A stretch of 64,000 nucleotides of DNA from Streptomyces fildesensis (GTDB lineage: Bacteria > Actinomycetota > Actinomycetes > Streptomycetales > Streptomycetaceae): positions 62,001 to 126,000 of the forward strand of contig NZ_JAAIKO010000013.1 in assembly GCF_016107395.1 (NCBI RefSeq), read 5' to 3'. Below, in pieces: positions 7,878-16,340 of this stretch. Below the pieces are notes generated by a model, which did no database searches, had not been told where the DNA came from, and worked only from the letters and a program-made list of their open reading frames with translations. Position numbers and translations under genes: made by a program. Positions within the stretch are counted from its first letter, which is position 1. Every line of letters starts with the position of its first letter.

Positions 7878-9248
7878 GTGACCCAGCACATGGCACGGCT
7901 CGGTGCCCTGCGCGGCTACGCGCAATCGCGCGGTCACGCGCAGTCGCGCCGACTGCGCTGGCCCGCCCACGGCCGCAACGCTCCACGCCGCGTGGCGATG
8001 CTCAGCGTGCACACCTCGCCCCTCGACCAGCCCGGCACCGGCGACGCCGGCGGGATGAACGTCTACATCGTGGAGCTCGCGAAGCGCCTCGCCGAGATCA
8101 ACATCGAGGTCGAGATCTTCACCCGCGCCACTACCGGCGCCCTCCCGCCCACCGTGGAGCTCGCTCCCGGCGTCCTCGTCCGGCACATCGACGCCGGCCC
8201 CTACGAGGGACTGGCCAAGGAGGAGCTGCCCGCCCAGCTCTGCGCCTTCACTCACGGGGTGATGCAGGCCGAGGCCGGCCACCGCCCCGGACACTACGAC
8301 CTCGTGCACTCGCACTACTGGCTGTCCGGCCATGTCGGCTGGCTCGCGGCCGAGCGCTGGGGCGTCCCCCTCGTACACGCCATGCACACCATGGCGAAGG
8401 TCAAGAACGCCGCGCTCGCCGAGGGCGACACCCCCGAGCCGGCCGCCCGCGTCATCGGCGAGACCCAGATCGTGGAGGCCGCCGACCGGCTGATCGCGAA
8501 CACCGACGAAGAGGCGGACGAACTGGTCCGGCACTACGGCGCGCAGCCCGCCAAGGTGGCCGTCGTCCATCCGGGGGTGAACCTGGACCGGTTCCGCCCG
8601 GCCGACGGCCGCGCCGCCGCCCGGGGCCGCCTCGGTCTGCCGCAGGACGCCGTGATCCCGCTGTTCGCGGGCCGCATCCAGCCGCTCAAGGCCCCTGACG
8701 TGCTGCTCCGCGCCGTCGCGGTCCTCCTGGACGAGGACCCGTCGCTGCGCGAGCGGCTGGTCGTCCCGGTGGTCGGCGGTCCCAGCGGCAGCGGCCTCAG
8801 CAAGCCGGAGCGGCTGCACAAGCTGGCCGCGCGGCTCGGCGTGAGCGACGTCGTACGGTTCCAGCCGCCGGTCGACCAGCAGCGGCTCGCGGACTGGTAC
8901 CGGGCCGCGACCGTGCTGGTGATGCCCTCGTACAGCGAGTCCTTCGGGCTGGTCGCCATAGAGGCGCAGGCCTGCGGCACACCGGTGATCGCCGCGGCCG
9001 TCGGCGGGCTGTCGGTGGCGGTCAGGGACGGCGAGACCGGTTTCCTGGTCCCCGGCCACGACCCGGCCGACTACGCGCGGGCGCTGCGCCGCTTCATCGA
9101 CCAGCCGCACCTCGGCGAGCAGCTGGGGGAGGCCGCCGCCCGGCACGCCCGGGCGTTCGGCTGGGGGAGGGCGGCGGCGTCGACCGCCGACGTCTACACC
9201 GACGCGATGCAGGAACACCGCCGTCACCTACGATCGGCTCATGGCTGA
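7878..9248 (+). CDS. mshA: D-inositol-3-phosphate glycosyltransferase (mycothiol biosynthesis)
   Basis: 456 aa from GTG 7878, chosen because GGAGAG lies four bases upstream; ATG 7866 would add four residues but has no ribosome site. GT-B retaining glycosyltransferase (GT4): N-domain SVHTSPLDQPGTGDAGGMNV, SHYWLSG and HTMAKVKN; C-domain FAGRIQPLKAPDVLL and the nucleotide-sugar EX7E motif in ESFGLVAIEAQACGTPVIAA. It makes GlcNAc-inositol phosphate from UDP-GlcNAc, the first step to mycothiol. The neighbour order mshA-ybjN-(MFS)-gpm is conserved in actinobacteria. It overlaps the next gene by 8 bp. Confidence 0.97.
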   Translation: MTQHMARLGALRGYAQSRGHAQSRRLRWPAHGRNAPRRVAMLSVHTSPLDQPGTGDAGGMNVYIVELAKRLAEINIEVEIFTRATTGALPPTVELAPGVLVRHIDAGPYEGLAKEELPAQLCAFTHGVMQAEAGHRPGHYDLVHSHYWLSGHVGWLAAERWGVPLVHAMHTMAKVKNAALAEGDTPEPAARVIGETQIVEAADRLIANTDEEADELVRHYGAQPAKVAVVHPGVNLDRFRPADGRAAARGRLGLPQDAVIPLFAGRIQPLKAPDVLLRAVAVLLDEDPSLRERLVVPVVGGPSGSGLSKPERLHKLAARLGVSDVVRFQPPVDQQRLADWYRAATVLVMPSYSESFGLVAIEAQACGTPVIAAAVGGLSVAVRDGETGFLVPGHDPADYARALRRFIDQPHLGEQLGEAAARHARAFGWGRAAASTADVYTDAMQEHRRHLRSAHG

Positions 9249-9786
9249 GCAGGGGCAGACAGCACGAGCGGGACAGGCCGAGCAGGCCGCCCGCGACACC
9301 GTCGAGCAGGCGCTCAAGGAGGCCGGGCTGGAGTGGGAGAGCCCGCAGCCCGGCACCTTCGTCGCCAAGATCCCCGGCACGCGCAAGCTGTCCACCACCT
9401 GCTCGCTGATCGTCGGCAAGCACACGCTCTCCCTCAACGCGTTCGTCGTCCGGCACCCCGACGAGAACCAGGAAGCGGTCTACCGCTGGCTGCTGGAGCG
9501 CAACCTCCGGCTGTACGGGGTGAGTTACGCGATCGACCGGCTCGGCGACGTCTATCTCACCGGCCGGATCCCGCTCGCCGCCGTGACCGCCGACGAGGTC
9601 GACCGGCTGCTCGGCGCGGTCCTGGAGAACGCGGACGGCTCGTTCAACACGCTTCTCGAACTCGGATTCGCGGCCTCGATCCGCAAGGAGTACGCCTGGC
9701 GCGTGTCGCGCGGTGAGTCGACGCGCAACCTGGACGCGTTCACGCATCTGACCGGCGCGGACAAGCCGGCGGCGACCGACGACTGA
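9241..9786 (+). CDS. YbjN-domain protein
   Basis: 181 aa from ATG 9241, inside the end of mshA, so translation is probably coupled. It has a single YbjN / type III secretion chaperone-like fold: beta-rich core (KLSTTCSLIVGKHTLSLNAF), RHPDENQEAVYRWLLERNLR, and the C-terminal helix VDRLLGAVLENADGSFNTLL. The gene after mshA is a YbjN homologue in mycobacteria too (Rv0487). The molecular role is unknown. The persistent pairing with mshA suggests a chaperone or mycothiol-related role (inference). Confidence 0.88.
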   Translation: MAEQGQTARAGQAEQAARDTVEQALKEAGLEWESPQPGTFVAKIPGTRKLSTTCSLIVGKHTLSLNAFVVRHPDENQEAVYRWLLERNLRLYGVSYAIDRLGDVYLTGRIPLAAVTADEVDRLLGAVLENADGSFNTLLELGFAASIRKEYAWRVSRGESTRNLDAFTHLTGADKPAATDD

Positions 9787-9881
9787 CCGCACAGCGGCGA
9801 ACAAGCTGCAGCTCCACCACCTAATACGGTCCGACCCCTTCCCGCCGCCAGCCGGGACATGGCACCCTCATGCCGTCGCAC

Positions 9882-9900
9882 ATCTGAATGGCGTTCAGAT
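9882..9900. promoter_or_regulatory. Inverted repeat upstream of the beta-helix protein gene
   Basis: ATCTGAA-N5-TTCAGAT, perfect 7-bp arms, centred 27 bp before ATG 9918. It is a likely operator or 5'-UTR hairpin in the only non-coding gap upstream of this gene. Confidence 0.5.
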
Positions 9901-9917
9901 ACGTGAAAGGCGGGGTC

Positions 9918-11612
9918 ATGGCGATCAGTCGCAGGAGACTGCTCACGGGAGCAATTCAGGTCAGCACGGCGGCGGTGGCCGCCGGCGCGCTCGGCAGCCG
10001 CACCGCCTTCGCGGCCGCACCGGCCGCACCGCCGTCGAACAGCGTGCCGTCCCCCCTCTGGGCGGAGTTCAAGGCCGCGCCTTACACCCACCCGCAGATC
10101 CCGAACGTCGCCCGCGCGGGCTACAACGGCGGCGAGCGGAACTTCCCCCGCCGCCCCGTCCGCGCCAACGTCCTGCACTACGGCGCCAAGCCGGACGGCT
10201 CCGCCGACGCCGCGCCCGCCATCAACCGGGCCATCGCCGAGGTCGGCAATCGCGGCGGCGGCACGGTCCTGCTGCCGCGCGGCACCTACCGGATCGACGA
10301 CGTCATCCAACTCGGCTGGAGCAACGTCACCCTGCGCGGTGAAGGCAGCGGCACCACCAAGCTCTTCGCGACGCGCTCGCTCACCGAGATCATCGGCGCC
10401 TACGGCAGCCGCTACGGCGGCAACAAGTCGTCCTGGTCCTGGGCCGGCGGCCTGGTCTGGGTCTGCCCGCGCGAGCGTTACCGCACCCTCACCGACGCGA
10501 TCAAGGCCAAGGCCTGGCCGTTCGAGGGCTGGACCGGCAACAAGCGCGACGAATGGCAGACCTTGGCCGCCATCACGGCCGTCGCGAAGCAGGGCGACTT
10601 CACCGTCACCGTCGACGACCCGTCCCGCCTCCGGCGCGGCGACCGCGTCCTGCTCCAGCTCGCGGACGACGCCGGACACACCCTGCTCGACCACATGGCG
10701 GGCGACGTGGACGGCGCCGCCACCTACGACTGGTCCGACAAGACCAAGGTGCTCTCGTACGTCCCCTACGAGTGGCCGGCCCGCGTCACCGGCATCCGCG
10801 GCCACCGCGTCACCCTCGACCGGCCGCTGCCGCTCGACACGCGCCTCGGCTGGGCGCCGAAGCTGACGACGCTCATCGACCCCGTGGTCAACTCCGGTGT
10901 CGAGGGCCTCACCATCGAGATGGTGGAGACCCCGCAGGCCCAGCATCTGCTCGACACGGGCTACAACGGCCTGGTCCTGCAGTGCGCGTGGGACTGCTGG
11001 GCGGACGACGTGCACGCCGTCAACGTCGACAACGGCTTTCTGCTCGTCGCCGCGAAGGGCTCCACACTCCGCCGCACCCGCGTCTCCGGGCGCGGCAGCC
11101 ACCACCCGTACTGCTGCCGCGAGGGGTCCCACGACAACCTGATCGAGGACTTCGCCATCGACCAGCGCACCGTCATCCCCGCCCCGGCGGGCACCCAACT
11201 GCACGGCATCAACGTCGAGGGCCTGTCCAGCTACAACGTCTGGTCGCGCGGGCGGATGGACATGGGGACGTTCGACACCCACCGCGGACTGCCGTTCGCC
11301 AACGTCCGCACCGAGATCACCGTTTTCAACGACGGCTCGCACGGCGGCGACGCCAGCGCCGGGCCGCTCTACGGCGCCCGCTTCACCCACTGGAACATCA
11401 CCGTCGCCAACGGCCGCGCGGGCTGCGTCAGGATCGACGACATCGCCCCGTACAGCGCCACGGTGGGCATCTCCGAGGTCACCCCGTTCGGCCAGATCGA
11501 CGTCCCGGACTTCACCGGCCCGCTCCACTCCCGCCTGGAGTCCTACGGCACCCCGGCGGTCACCCCGCCGAACCTCTACGAGGCCCAGCGCCACCTCAAC
11601 GGCTGCTCCTGA
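9918..11612 (+). CDS. Tat-exported right-handed beta-helix (pectate lyase-superfamily, GH28-related) protein
   Basis: 564 aa from ATG 9918 with GAAAGGCGG upstream. A twin-arginine signal is evident (AISRRRLLTGAIQVS then an Ala/Val-rich stretch ending TAFAAAP). The mature N-terminus carries the pectate-lyase-3 opener (VRANVLHYGAKPDGSADAAP... GGGTVLLPRGTYRID), then parallel beta-helix repeats (GVEGLTIEM, DNGFLLVAAKGSTLRRTRV, SHDNLIEDFAIDQ). It is probably a secreted polysaccharide-acting enzyme. No catalytic residues can be assigned with confidence and the substrate is unknown. It converges on the MFS gene with a 17-bp overlap of coding ends. Confidence 0.85.
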   Translation: MAISRRRLLTGAIQVSTAAVAAGALGSRTAFAAAPAAPPSNSVPSPLWAEFKAAPYTHPQIPNVARAGYNGGERNFPRRPVRANVLHYGAKPDGSADAAPAINRAIAEVGNRGGGTVLLPRGTYRIDDVIQLGWSNVTLRGEGSGTTKLFATRSLTEIIGAYGSRYGGNKSSWSWAGGLVWVCPRERYRTLTDAIKAKAWPFEGWTGNKRDEWQTLAAITAVAKQGDFTVTVDDPSRLRRGDRVLLQLADDAGHTLLDHMAGDVDGAATYDWSDKTKVLSYVPYEWPARVTGIRGHRVTLDRPLPLDTRLGWAPKLTTLIDPVVNSGVEGLTIEMVETPQAQHLLDTGYNGLVLQCAWDCWADDVHAVNVDNGFLLVAAKGSTLRRTRVSGRGSHHPYCCREGSHDNLIEDFAIDQRTVIPAPAGTQLHGINVEGLSSYNVWSRGRMDMGTFDTHRGLPFANVRTEITVFNDGSHGGDASAGPLYGARFTHWNITVANGRAGCVRIDDIAPYSATVGISEVTPFGQIDVPDFTGPLHSRLESYGTPAVTPPNLYEAQRHLNGCS

Positions 11613-12894
11613 CGGCAGCAGCGGATGCCGGTGCCGGCCCGGAGGCCGGCACCGGCCCCTCCATCTCCACCGCTTCCACCAGTACTTCCGCGCTCTGCAC
11701 CGTTCCCCGCGTCCGCAGCAGCGTCCAGTACCCGGCGGCGGCGACCGTGCCGACGACCGCGCAGGCTCCCCACGCCGCGCTGCCGCCCCAGTGGTCGAGG
11801 GCGAAGCCGCCGGCCAGCGGGCCGACGAAGGAGGCGGCGGACCAGGAGAGCGAGAACATGCCCTGGTAGCGGCCGCGGGCCCGTGCCGGCGCGAGGTCGG
11901 CGACGACCGACATCGAGGCGGGGGCGTGCACGATCTCGCCGAGCGTCCACACCGTGACGGTGAGGGCGTAGAAACCGACGGAGCCGGCGAACGCGGTCAG
12001 GCCGAAGCCCCAGCCCATCAGCAGGGTGCCGGCCGCGAGCAGCGCGGCCGGGCTGCGGCCGGTCATCATGCGGGTGACCGGGATCTGGAGCAGTACGACC
12101 AGCAGTCCGTTGAGGCCGATGACCAGCCCGTACTGGCTCGCGGTGAACCCGGAACGGCCCATGTCGACCGACAGGGTGGTGGCCCCCTGCTGGCCCACGG
12201 TCCCGAGCAGGAAGGTCAGCCCGACCAGAGCCATGAACCGCCGGTCGCGCAGTACCTGGCCGAGCCCGGCGGGCTCCTCGTCCACGGTCGCCGAGGCCTC
12301 GACGGCCGGCAGCGTCTCCTTGACCTTCCAGAAGACGACGACCGCGCACAGCAGGGTCATCAGCGCGTCGCCCAGGAAGAGCCAGACATAGCCCTGGGCG
12401 GCGATGAGCCCGGCGACGCCCGCCGAGACCCCGAAGCCGATGTTGATCGCCCAGTAGTTGAGGGCGAAGGCCCGCACCCGGTCCTTGGGCGGCACGAGGT
12501 CGGCCAGCATCGCCTGGAGGGCCGGCCGGGAGGCGTTGCTGGTGACGCCCACGAGCCCGGCGACCGCCGCGATCGCCACGGGGTGGGTGACGAAGCCGAG
12601 CAGGGCGGTGACCGCGGCCGTGCCGAGCTGGGCGACGAGCATGGTGGCGCGCCGCCCGACGCGGTCCGCGAGAACGCCGCCGACGACGGACGCGACCGAT
12701 CCGCCGAGCCCGTAGAGGGAGGCGACGAGACCGGCGTAGGAGGCGGAGAAGCCCCGGTCGACGGTCAGGTAGAGCGCGAGGAAGGTGACGACGAATCCGC
12801 CGAGCCGGCTGACCAGTGTGCTGGTCCACAGCCACCAGAACTGGCGCGGAAGCCCCGACATGGTCTCGCGCACAGCCCGTCTGACGTCCGGCAC
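11596..12894 (-). CDS. MFS transporter
   Basis: 432 aa from GTG 12894 (GGGGGG upstream). ATG 12861 is an alternative that would drop 11 residues. About 12 hydrophobic segments; the loop 2-3 motif (GGVLADRVGRRATMLVAQL, about 77-95) is the MFS A-motif, repeated weakly in the second half. This 'FWWLWTSTLVSRLGGFVVTF' family is annotated as a drug/metabolite exporter in actinobacteria, and a homologous MFS gene sits between ybjN and gpm in related genomes. The substrate is unknown. The C-terminal coding end carries a perfect hairpin (11627-11656) giving a Pro/Ala-rich tail. Confidence 0.88.
   Translation of the reverse strand: MPDVRRAVRETMSGLPRQFWWLWTSTLVSRLGGFVVTFLALYLTVDRGFSASYAGLVASLYGLGGSVASVVGGVLADRVGRRATMLVAQLGTAAVTALLGFVTHPVAIAAVAGLVGVTSNASRPALQAMLADLVPPKDRVRAFALNYWAINIGFGVSAGVAGLIAAQGYVWLFLGDALMTLLCAVVVFWKVKETLPAVEASATVDEEPAGLGQVLRDRRFMALVGLTFLLGTVGQQGATTLSVDMGRSGFTASQYGLVIGLNGLLVVLLQIPVTRMMTGRSPAALLAAGTLLMGWGFGLTAFAGSVGFYALTVTVWTLGEIVHAPASMSVVADLAPARARGRYQGMFSLSWSAASFVGPLAGGFALDHWGGSAAWGACAVVGTVAAAGYWTLLRTRGTVQSAEVLVEAVEMEGPVPASGPAPASAAAVRSSR
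11627..11656 (+). terminator. GC-rich hairpin after the beta-helix gene, inside the MFS coding end
   Basis: A 13-bp perfect stem (GCCGGTGCCGGCC) with a 4-nt loop, 14 bp beyond the plus-strand stop at 11612. Because the facing MFS gene overlaps, the terminator is also translated on the minus strand as Pro/Ala-rich codons. There is no T-tract. Confidence 0.6.
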
Positions 12895-12986
12895 TCAGGC
12901 CCCCCTGTGTAATGGTCACTTGCGACCGGAGGAGGTTACCGTGGACAGGTGGGGAGGCGCCAGAGGATTTCCATTAGGCTCGGGCC

Positions 12987-13745
12987 ATGGCTGCTGCGTA
13001 CAAGCTGATCCTCCTCCGCCACGGCGAGAGCGAATGGAACGCTAAGAACCTGTTCACCGGCTGGGTGGACGTCAATCTGAACGAGAAGGGCGAGAAGGAG
13101 GCGGTCCGGGGCGGCGAGCTGCTCAAGGACGCCGGCCTGCTCCCCGACGTCGTCCACACCTCGCTGCAGAAGCGTGCGATCCGCACCGCGCAGCTCTCCC
13201 TCGAAGCCGCGGACCGGCACTGGATCCCGGTGCACCGCTCCTGGCGGCTCAACGAGCGGCACTACGGTGCGCTCCAGGGCAAGGACAAGGCGCAGACCCT
13301 CGCGGAGTTCGGCGAGGAGCAGTTCATGCTCTGGCGCCGGTCCTACGACACCCCGCCGCCGCCCCTCGAGGACGGCACGGAGTTCTCGCAGAGCGACGAC
13401 CCGCGCTACGCGTCGATCCCGAGCGAGATCCGTCCGCGCACCGAGTGCCTCAAGGACGTCGTTGAGCGCATGCTGCCGTACTGGTACGACGGCATCGTCC
13501 CGGACCTGCTGGCCGGCCGCACCGTCCTGGTCGCCGCGCACGGCAACAGCCTGCGCGGTCTGGTAAAGCACCTCGACGGCATCTCCGACGCCGACATCTC
13601 CGGTCTGAACATCCCGACCGGCATCCCGCTCTCCTACGAGCTCGACGCCGACTTCCGCCCGCTGAACCCGGGCGGCACCTACCTCGACCCGGACGCCGCG
13701 AAGGCCGCCATCGAGGCCGTCAAGAACCAGGGCAAAAAGAAGTAG
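12987..13745 (+). CDS. gpmA: 2,3-bisphosphoglycerate-dependent phosphoglycerate mutase
   Basis: 252 aa, normal length for dPGM. The catalytic phospho-histidine motif LLRHGESEWN (His12) is followed by FTGWVDVNLNEKGEKEA. Other signatures include RAIRTAQLS, RRSYDTPPPPL, a second catalytic His in VAAHGNSLRG, and NIPTGIPLSYELD. It interconverts 3- and 2-phosphoglycerate in glycolysis and gluconeogenesis. It is divergent from the MFS gene (92-bp gap) and followed by a strong terminator. gpm lies between mshA and the senX3-regX3/phoR-phoP pair in many actinobacteria, as here. Confidence 0.98.
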   Translation: MAAAYKLILLRHGESEWNAKNLFTGWVDVNLNEKGEKEAVRGGELLKDAGLLPDVVHTSLQKRAIRTAQLSLEAADRHWIPVHRSWRLNERHYGALQGKDKAQTLAEFGEEQFMLWRRSYDTPPPPLEDGTEFSQSDDPRYASIPSEIRPRTECLKDVVERMLPYWYDGIVPDLLAGRTVLVAAHGNSLRGLVKHLDGISDADISGLNIPTGIPLSYELDADFRPLNPGGTYLDPDAAKAAIEAVKNQGKKK

Positions 13746-13763
13746 CGAAGGACGCAGGACGCG

Positions 13764-13799
13764 CGAAGGGCCCCACCCGGATCCGGGTGGGGCCCTTCG
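13764..13799 (+). terminator. Strong hairpin after gpmA
   Basis: A perfect 36-bp palindrome: CGAAGGGCCCCACCCGG (13764-13780) followed by its complement, with only a 2-nt centre. It serves gpmA and, from the other side, the facing Cys-rich microprotein gene. Confidence 0.88.
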
Positions 13800-13825
13800 T
13801 CCCGCAAGGGGTGGTCGTCAGGGTC

Positions 13826-13996
13826 TCAGGAGGTGCAGCCGCCGCATTGGCAGGCGCCGCCGGACTGGCATCCGCACCCGCAGCTCGCACCGCAGCCGCA
13901 CGCTCCGAGCACGGGCAGCTGTACCCGCACGAGCTGCGGGGGACGGTCGAGTGACGGCTGGTCCCGGATGGTCGACGGGGTGGGGGAATCCTGCAT
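13826..13996 (-). CDS. Cys-rich microprotein, metallothionein-like
   Basis: 56 aa, ATG 13996, preceded by GAGGAGGGTAC on the coding strand. The N-terminal half (residues 1-30) is plain and Pro-rich. The C-terminal 26 residues hold eight cysteines at 33, 35, 39, 41, 43, 49, 51 and 54, in C-x-C and C-x3-C patterns with Gly between (ACGCGASCGCGCQSGGACQC). Such spacing suggests soft-metal (Zn, Cu, Cd) binding; it is not clearly any named family. A thioether-bridged peptide precursor is less likely because no modification enzyme is nearby. The good ribosome site and uninterrupted frame support a real gene. Confidence 0.7.
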   Translation of the reverse strand: MQDSPTPSTIRDQPSLDRPPQLVRVQLPVLGACGCGASCGCGCQSGGACQCGGCTS

Positions 13997-14187
13997 AAGT
14001 ACCCTCCTCGGCTGGGCTACCGCACGCAGTCGAAGCCGCCACGTGCGGGCGCATCAGCACCCATTGAACGCGCCCGGAGGCAGGCGCATCAACGGCGCGC
14101 GGAGGCACGACAGGGCGCGGGCCGGGACCGTTCGGGCCCCCCGCCCGACAGATCCCGAACCCTGACCCCGTTGGCTGCCGGACTCCG

Positions 14188-14868
14188 TCAGACCCCGTCC
14201 ACCTGCGTCGCGGGCGGCGTCAGCTCGTCGGCGTGCTCGCCGGTGACCAGGTAGACGACGCGCTTGGCGACCGATACGGCGTGGTCGGCGAACCGCTCGT
14301 AGTACCGGCCGCACAGCGTCACGTCGACCGCCGTCTCGATGCCGTGCTTCCAGCGGTCGTCCAGCAGGTGCTGGAAGAGCGTGCGGTGCAGCTCGTCCAT
14401 GCGGTCGTCGTCCGCCTCCAGCTGCAGCGCGTCGTCGACGTCCTTGGTGACGATGACCTCGGCGGCCTTCGCCATGAGGCGCTGGGCGAGCTGGCCCATC
14501 TCCAGGATGGTGCTGTGCAGGTCGTTCGGTACGGCCGACTCGGGGAAGCGCAGCCGGGCCACCTTCGCGATGTGCCGGGCGAGGTCGCCCGACCGCTCGA
14601 TGTCCGCGCTCATCCGCAGGCTGGTGACGACGATGCGCAGGTCGGTGGCGACCGGCTGCTGCCGGGCCAGCAGGGTGATCGCCCGTGCTTCCAGGTCGCG
14701 CTGCAGGGCGTCGACCTTCTCATCGGCCGCGATCACGCTCTCGGCGATGTTCAGGTCCGCGTCCAGCAACGCGGTGGTGGCCCGGCCGATGGCGGATCCG
14801 ACGAGCCGGGCCATCTCGACCAGCCCTTCACCGATCGAGTCGAGCTCCTCGTGATATGCGTCCCGCAT
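14188..14868 (-). CDS. phoU: Phosphate signalling regulator PhoU
   Basis: 226 aa from ATG 14868; an upstream in-frame start would add 15 residues. Two PhoU three-helix repeats are recognisable: ITLLARQQPVATDLRIVVTS with SADIERSGDLARHIAKVAR in the first, and LCGRYYERFADHAVSVAKRV in the second. Each contains the acidic metal-binding E-x3-D motif. PhoU links the Pst transporter to the phosphate sensor kinase and is itself part of the PhoP regulon in Streptomyces. It is divergent from phoR, sharing a PHO-box-containing gap of 182 bp. Confidence 0.96.
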   Translation of the reverse strand: MRDAYHEELDSIGEGLVEMARLVGSAIGRATTALLDADLNIAESVIAADEKVDALQRDLEARAITLLARQQPVATDLRIVVTSLRMSADIERSGDLARHIAKVARLRFPESAVPNDLHSTILEMGQLAQRLMAKAAEVIVTKDVDDALQLEADDDRMDELHRTLFQHLLDDRWKHGIETAVDVTLCGRYYERFADHAVSVAKRVVYLVTGEHADELTPPATQVDGV

Positions 14869-14948
14869 CGCTGTCCTTCCGTCCAAACAGAGGCGTCTCC
14901 TCCACGCTCCCACGCTGATGGGCGTACGCGTACCGCTCGAGCATCCCG

Positions 14949-14977
14949 AGTGAATCAGCGCCTACGTCAAGGTGAAC
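14949..14977 (-). promoter_or_regulatory. Candidate PHO box in the phoU-phoR intergenic region
   Basis: On the minus strand GTTCACC (14971-14977) and ATTCACT (14949-14955) lie exactly 22 bp, i.e. two 11-bp units, apart. A weaker unit lies between them and another just upstream. Streptomyces PhoP binds 11-bp direct repeats with a GTTCACC core, and this divergent gap is a known PhoP target in S. coelicolor. Confidence 0.65.
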
Positions 14978-15050
14978 TCTTGGCAACGGGCGTTCGAGAG
15001 GTAGCTCTCAAGGCTGTGGAGCACCCCTTATGGCCGCCTAACCTGGGGGT

Positions 15051-16340
15051 ATGGACGTGAACGCGGCTCTTGCCGCAGCCAGTGCGATAGCCGGTCTGTG
15101 TACCGGTGTGATCGCTGTGCTCGCGTTCCGCTGGAGTGAGCGGGAACAAGCCCGCCCCACCCGCACGGCCCTGCGACCCGATGGCGCCGGCGTACTGCCG
15201 CCCGGAGTGGACACCGTCCTCTCCGTACTGCGTTCCTCGGCCGTCGTCCTCGATGAGGGCGACACGGTGGTCAAGGCCAGCTCGGCGGCGTATGCCCTCG
15301 GACTGGTCCGCGGCGGCCGCCTGGCCGTCGACCAGATGCTGCAGATGGCCCGTGAGACCCGGCGGGACGGCGAGATACGCCAGGTCGAACTGGATCTGCC
15401 ACGAAGAGGAGCCGGCCGCGGCGAGGGCCTGGCGGTCTCCGCCAGAGTCGCACCGCTCGGCTCCCGGCTGGTCCTCCTCCTCGTGGAAGACCTGACCGAG
15501 GCCCGCAAGATCGAGGCCGTACGCCGTGACTTCGTCGCGAACGTCAGCCATGAGCTCAAGACCCCGGTCGGCGCGCTGTCACTGCTCTCCGAAGCCGTGA
15601 TGGACGCTTCCGACGACCCTGAGGCCGTCATCCGCTTCGCAGGGCGGATGCAGATCGAGGCGACCCGCCTCACCAGCCTCGTCCAGGAGATCATCGATCT
15701 CTCCCGGGTCCAGAACGACGACCCGCTGGACGACGCGGAACCGGTCGACGTCGACGATCTCGTCGCCGAGGCCATAGACCGCTGCCGCCACCAGGCGAAC
15801 GCCAAACAGATCACCATGGCCACCGGATCAGCCCCTGACCTGCACATCTGGGGCAACCGCGGCCAGCTCGCGGCAGCTCTCGGCAACCTCGTCGAGAACG
15901 CCGTCAACTACAGCCCGGCCCGCACCCGCGTAGGGATAGCCGGCCGCCGGATCCCCTCCCCGGGCGGCGACCTCATCGAGATCTCGGTCACCGACGCCGG
16001 CATCGGCATCTCGGAGAAGGACCGGGACCGGATCTTCGAGCGGTTCTACCGCGTCGACCCGGCGCGCTCCCGCGCCACCGGCGGCACGGGTCTGGGCCTG
16101 TCCATCGTCAAGCACGTGGCCGCCTCGCACGGCGGGGAAGTCACCGTGTGGAGCGCAGAAGGACAGGGCTCCACCTTCACCCTGCGGCTGCCCGAGGCCG
16201 GCATGGCACGCGATCACGCCCTGCTCGGCACCGAACCGGAGGACGACGAGTCCCCCGGTGGCGGGGGCGGCCCCGCCGGAGACCAGCAGTTCTACGAGAA
16301 CTATTCCGATCACATCCCTGCCCCGGAGGTCCTTCCGTGA
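15051..16340 (+). CDS. phoR: Phosphate sensor histidine kinase (PhoR/SenX3)
   Basis: 429 aa. One N-terminal membrane anchor (residues 5-26), then a PAS-like domain (about 52-145). The DHp domain carries the phosphoacceptor His167 in NVSHELKTP, and the HATPase_c domain has N (NLVENAVNYS), G1 (DAGIGISEKD) and G2 (GGTGLGLSIVKHV) boxes. The C-terminal 45 residues are a Gly/acidic tail. It is the orthologue of mycobacterial SenX3 and Streptomyces PhoR and controls the response to phosphate limitation. It overlaps phoP by 4 bp (GTGA). Confidence 0.96.
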   Translation: MDVNAALAAASAIAGLCTGVIAVLAFRWSEREQARPTRTALRPDGAGVLPPGVDTVLSVLRSSAVVLDEGDTVVKASSAAYALGLVRGGRLAVDQMLQMARETRRDGEIRQVELDLPRRGAGRGEGLAVSARVAPLGSRLVLLLVEDLTEARKIEAVRRDFVANVSHELKTPVGALSLLSEAVMDASDDPEAVIRFAGRMQIEATRLTSLVQEIIDLSRVQNDDPLDDAEPVDVDDLVAEAIDRCRHQANAKQITMATGSAPDLHIWGNRGQLAAALGNLVENAVNYSPARTRVGIAGRRIPSPGGDLIEISVTDAGIGISEKDRDRIFERFYRVDPARSRATGGTGLGLSIVKHVAASHGGEVTVWSAEGQGSTFTLRLPEAGMARDHALLGTEPEDDESPGGGGGPAGDQQFYENYSDHIPAPEVLP

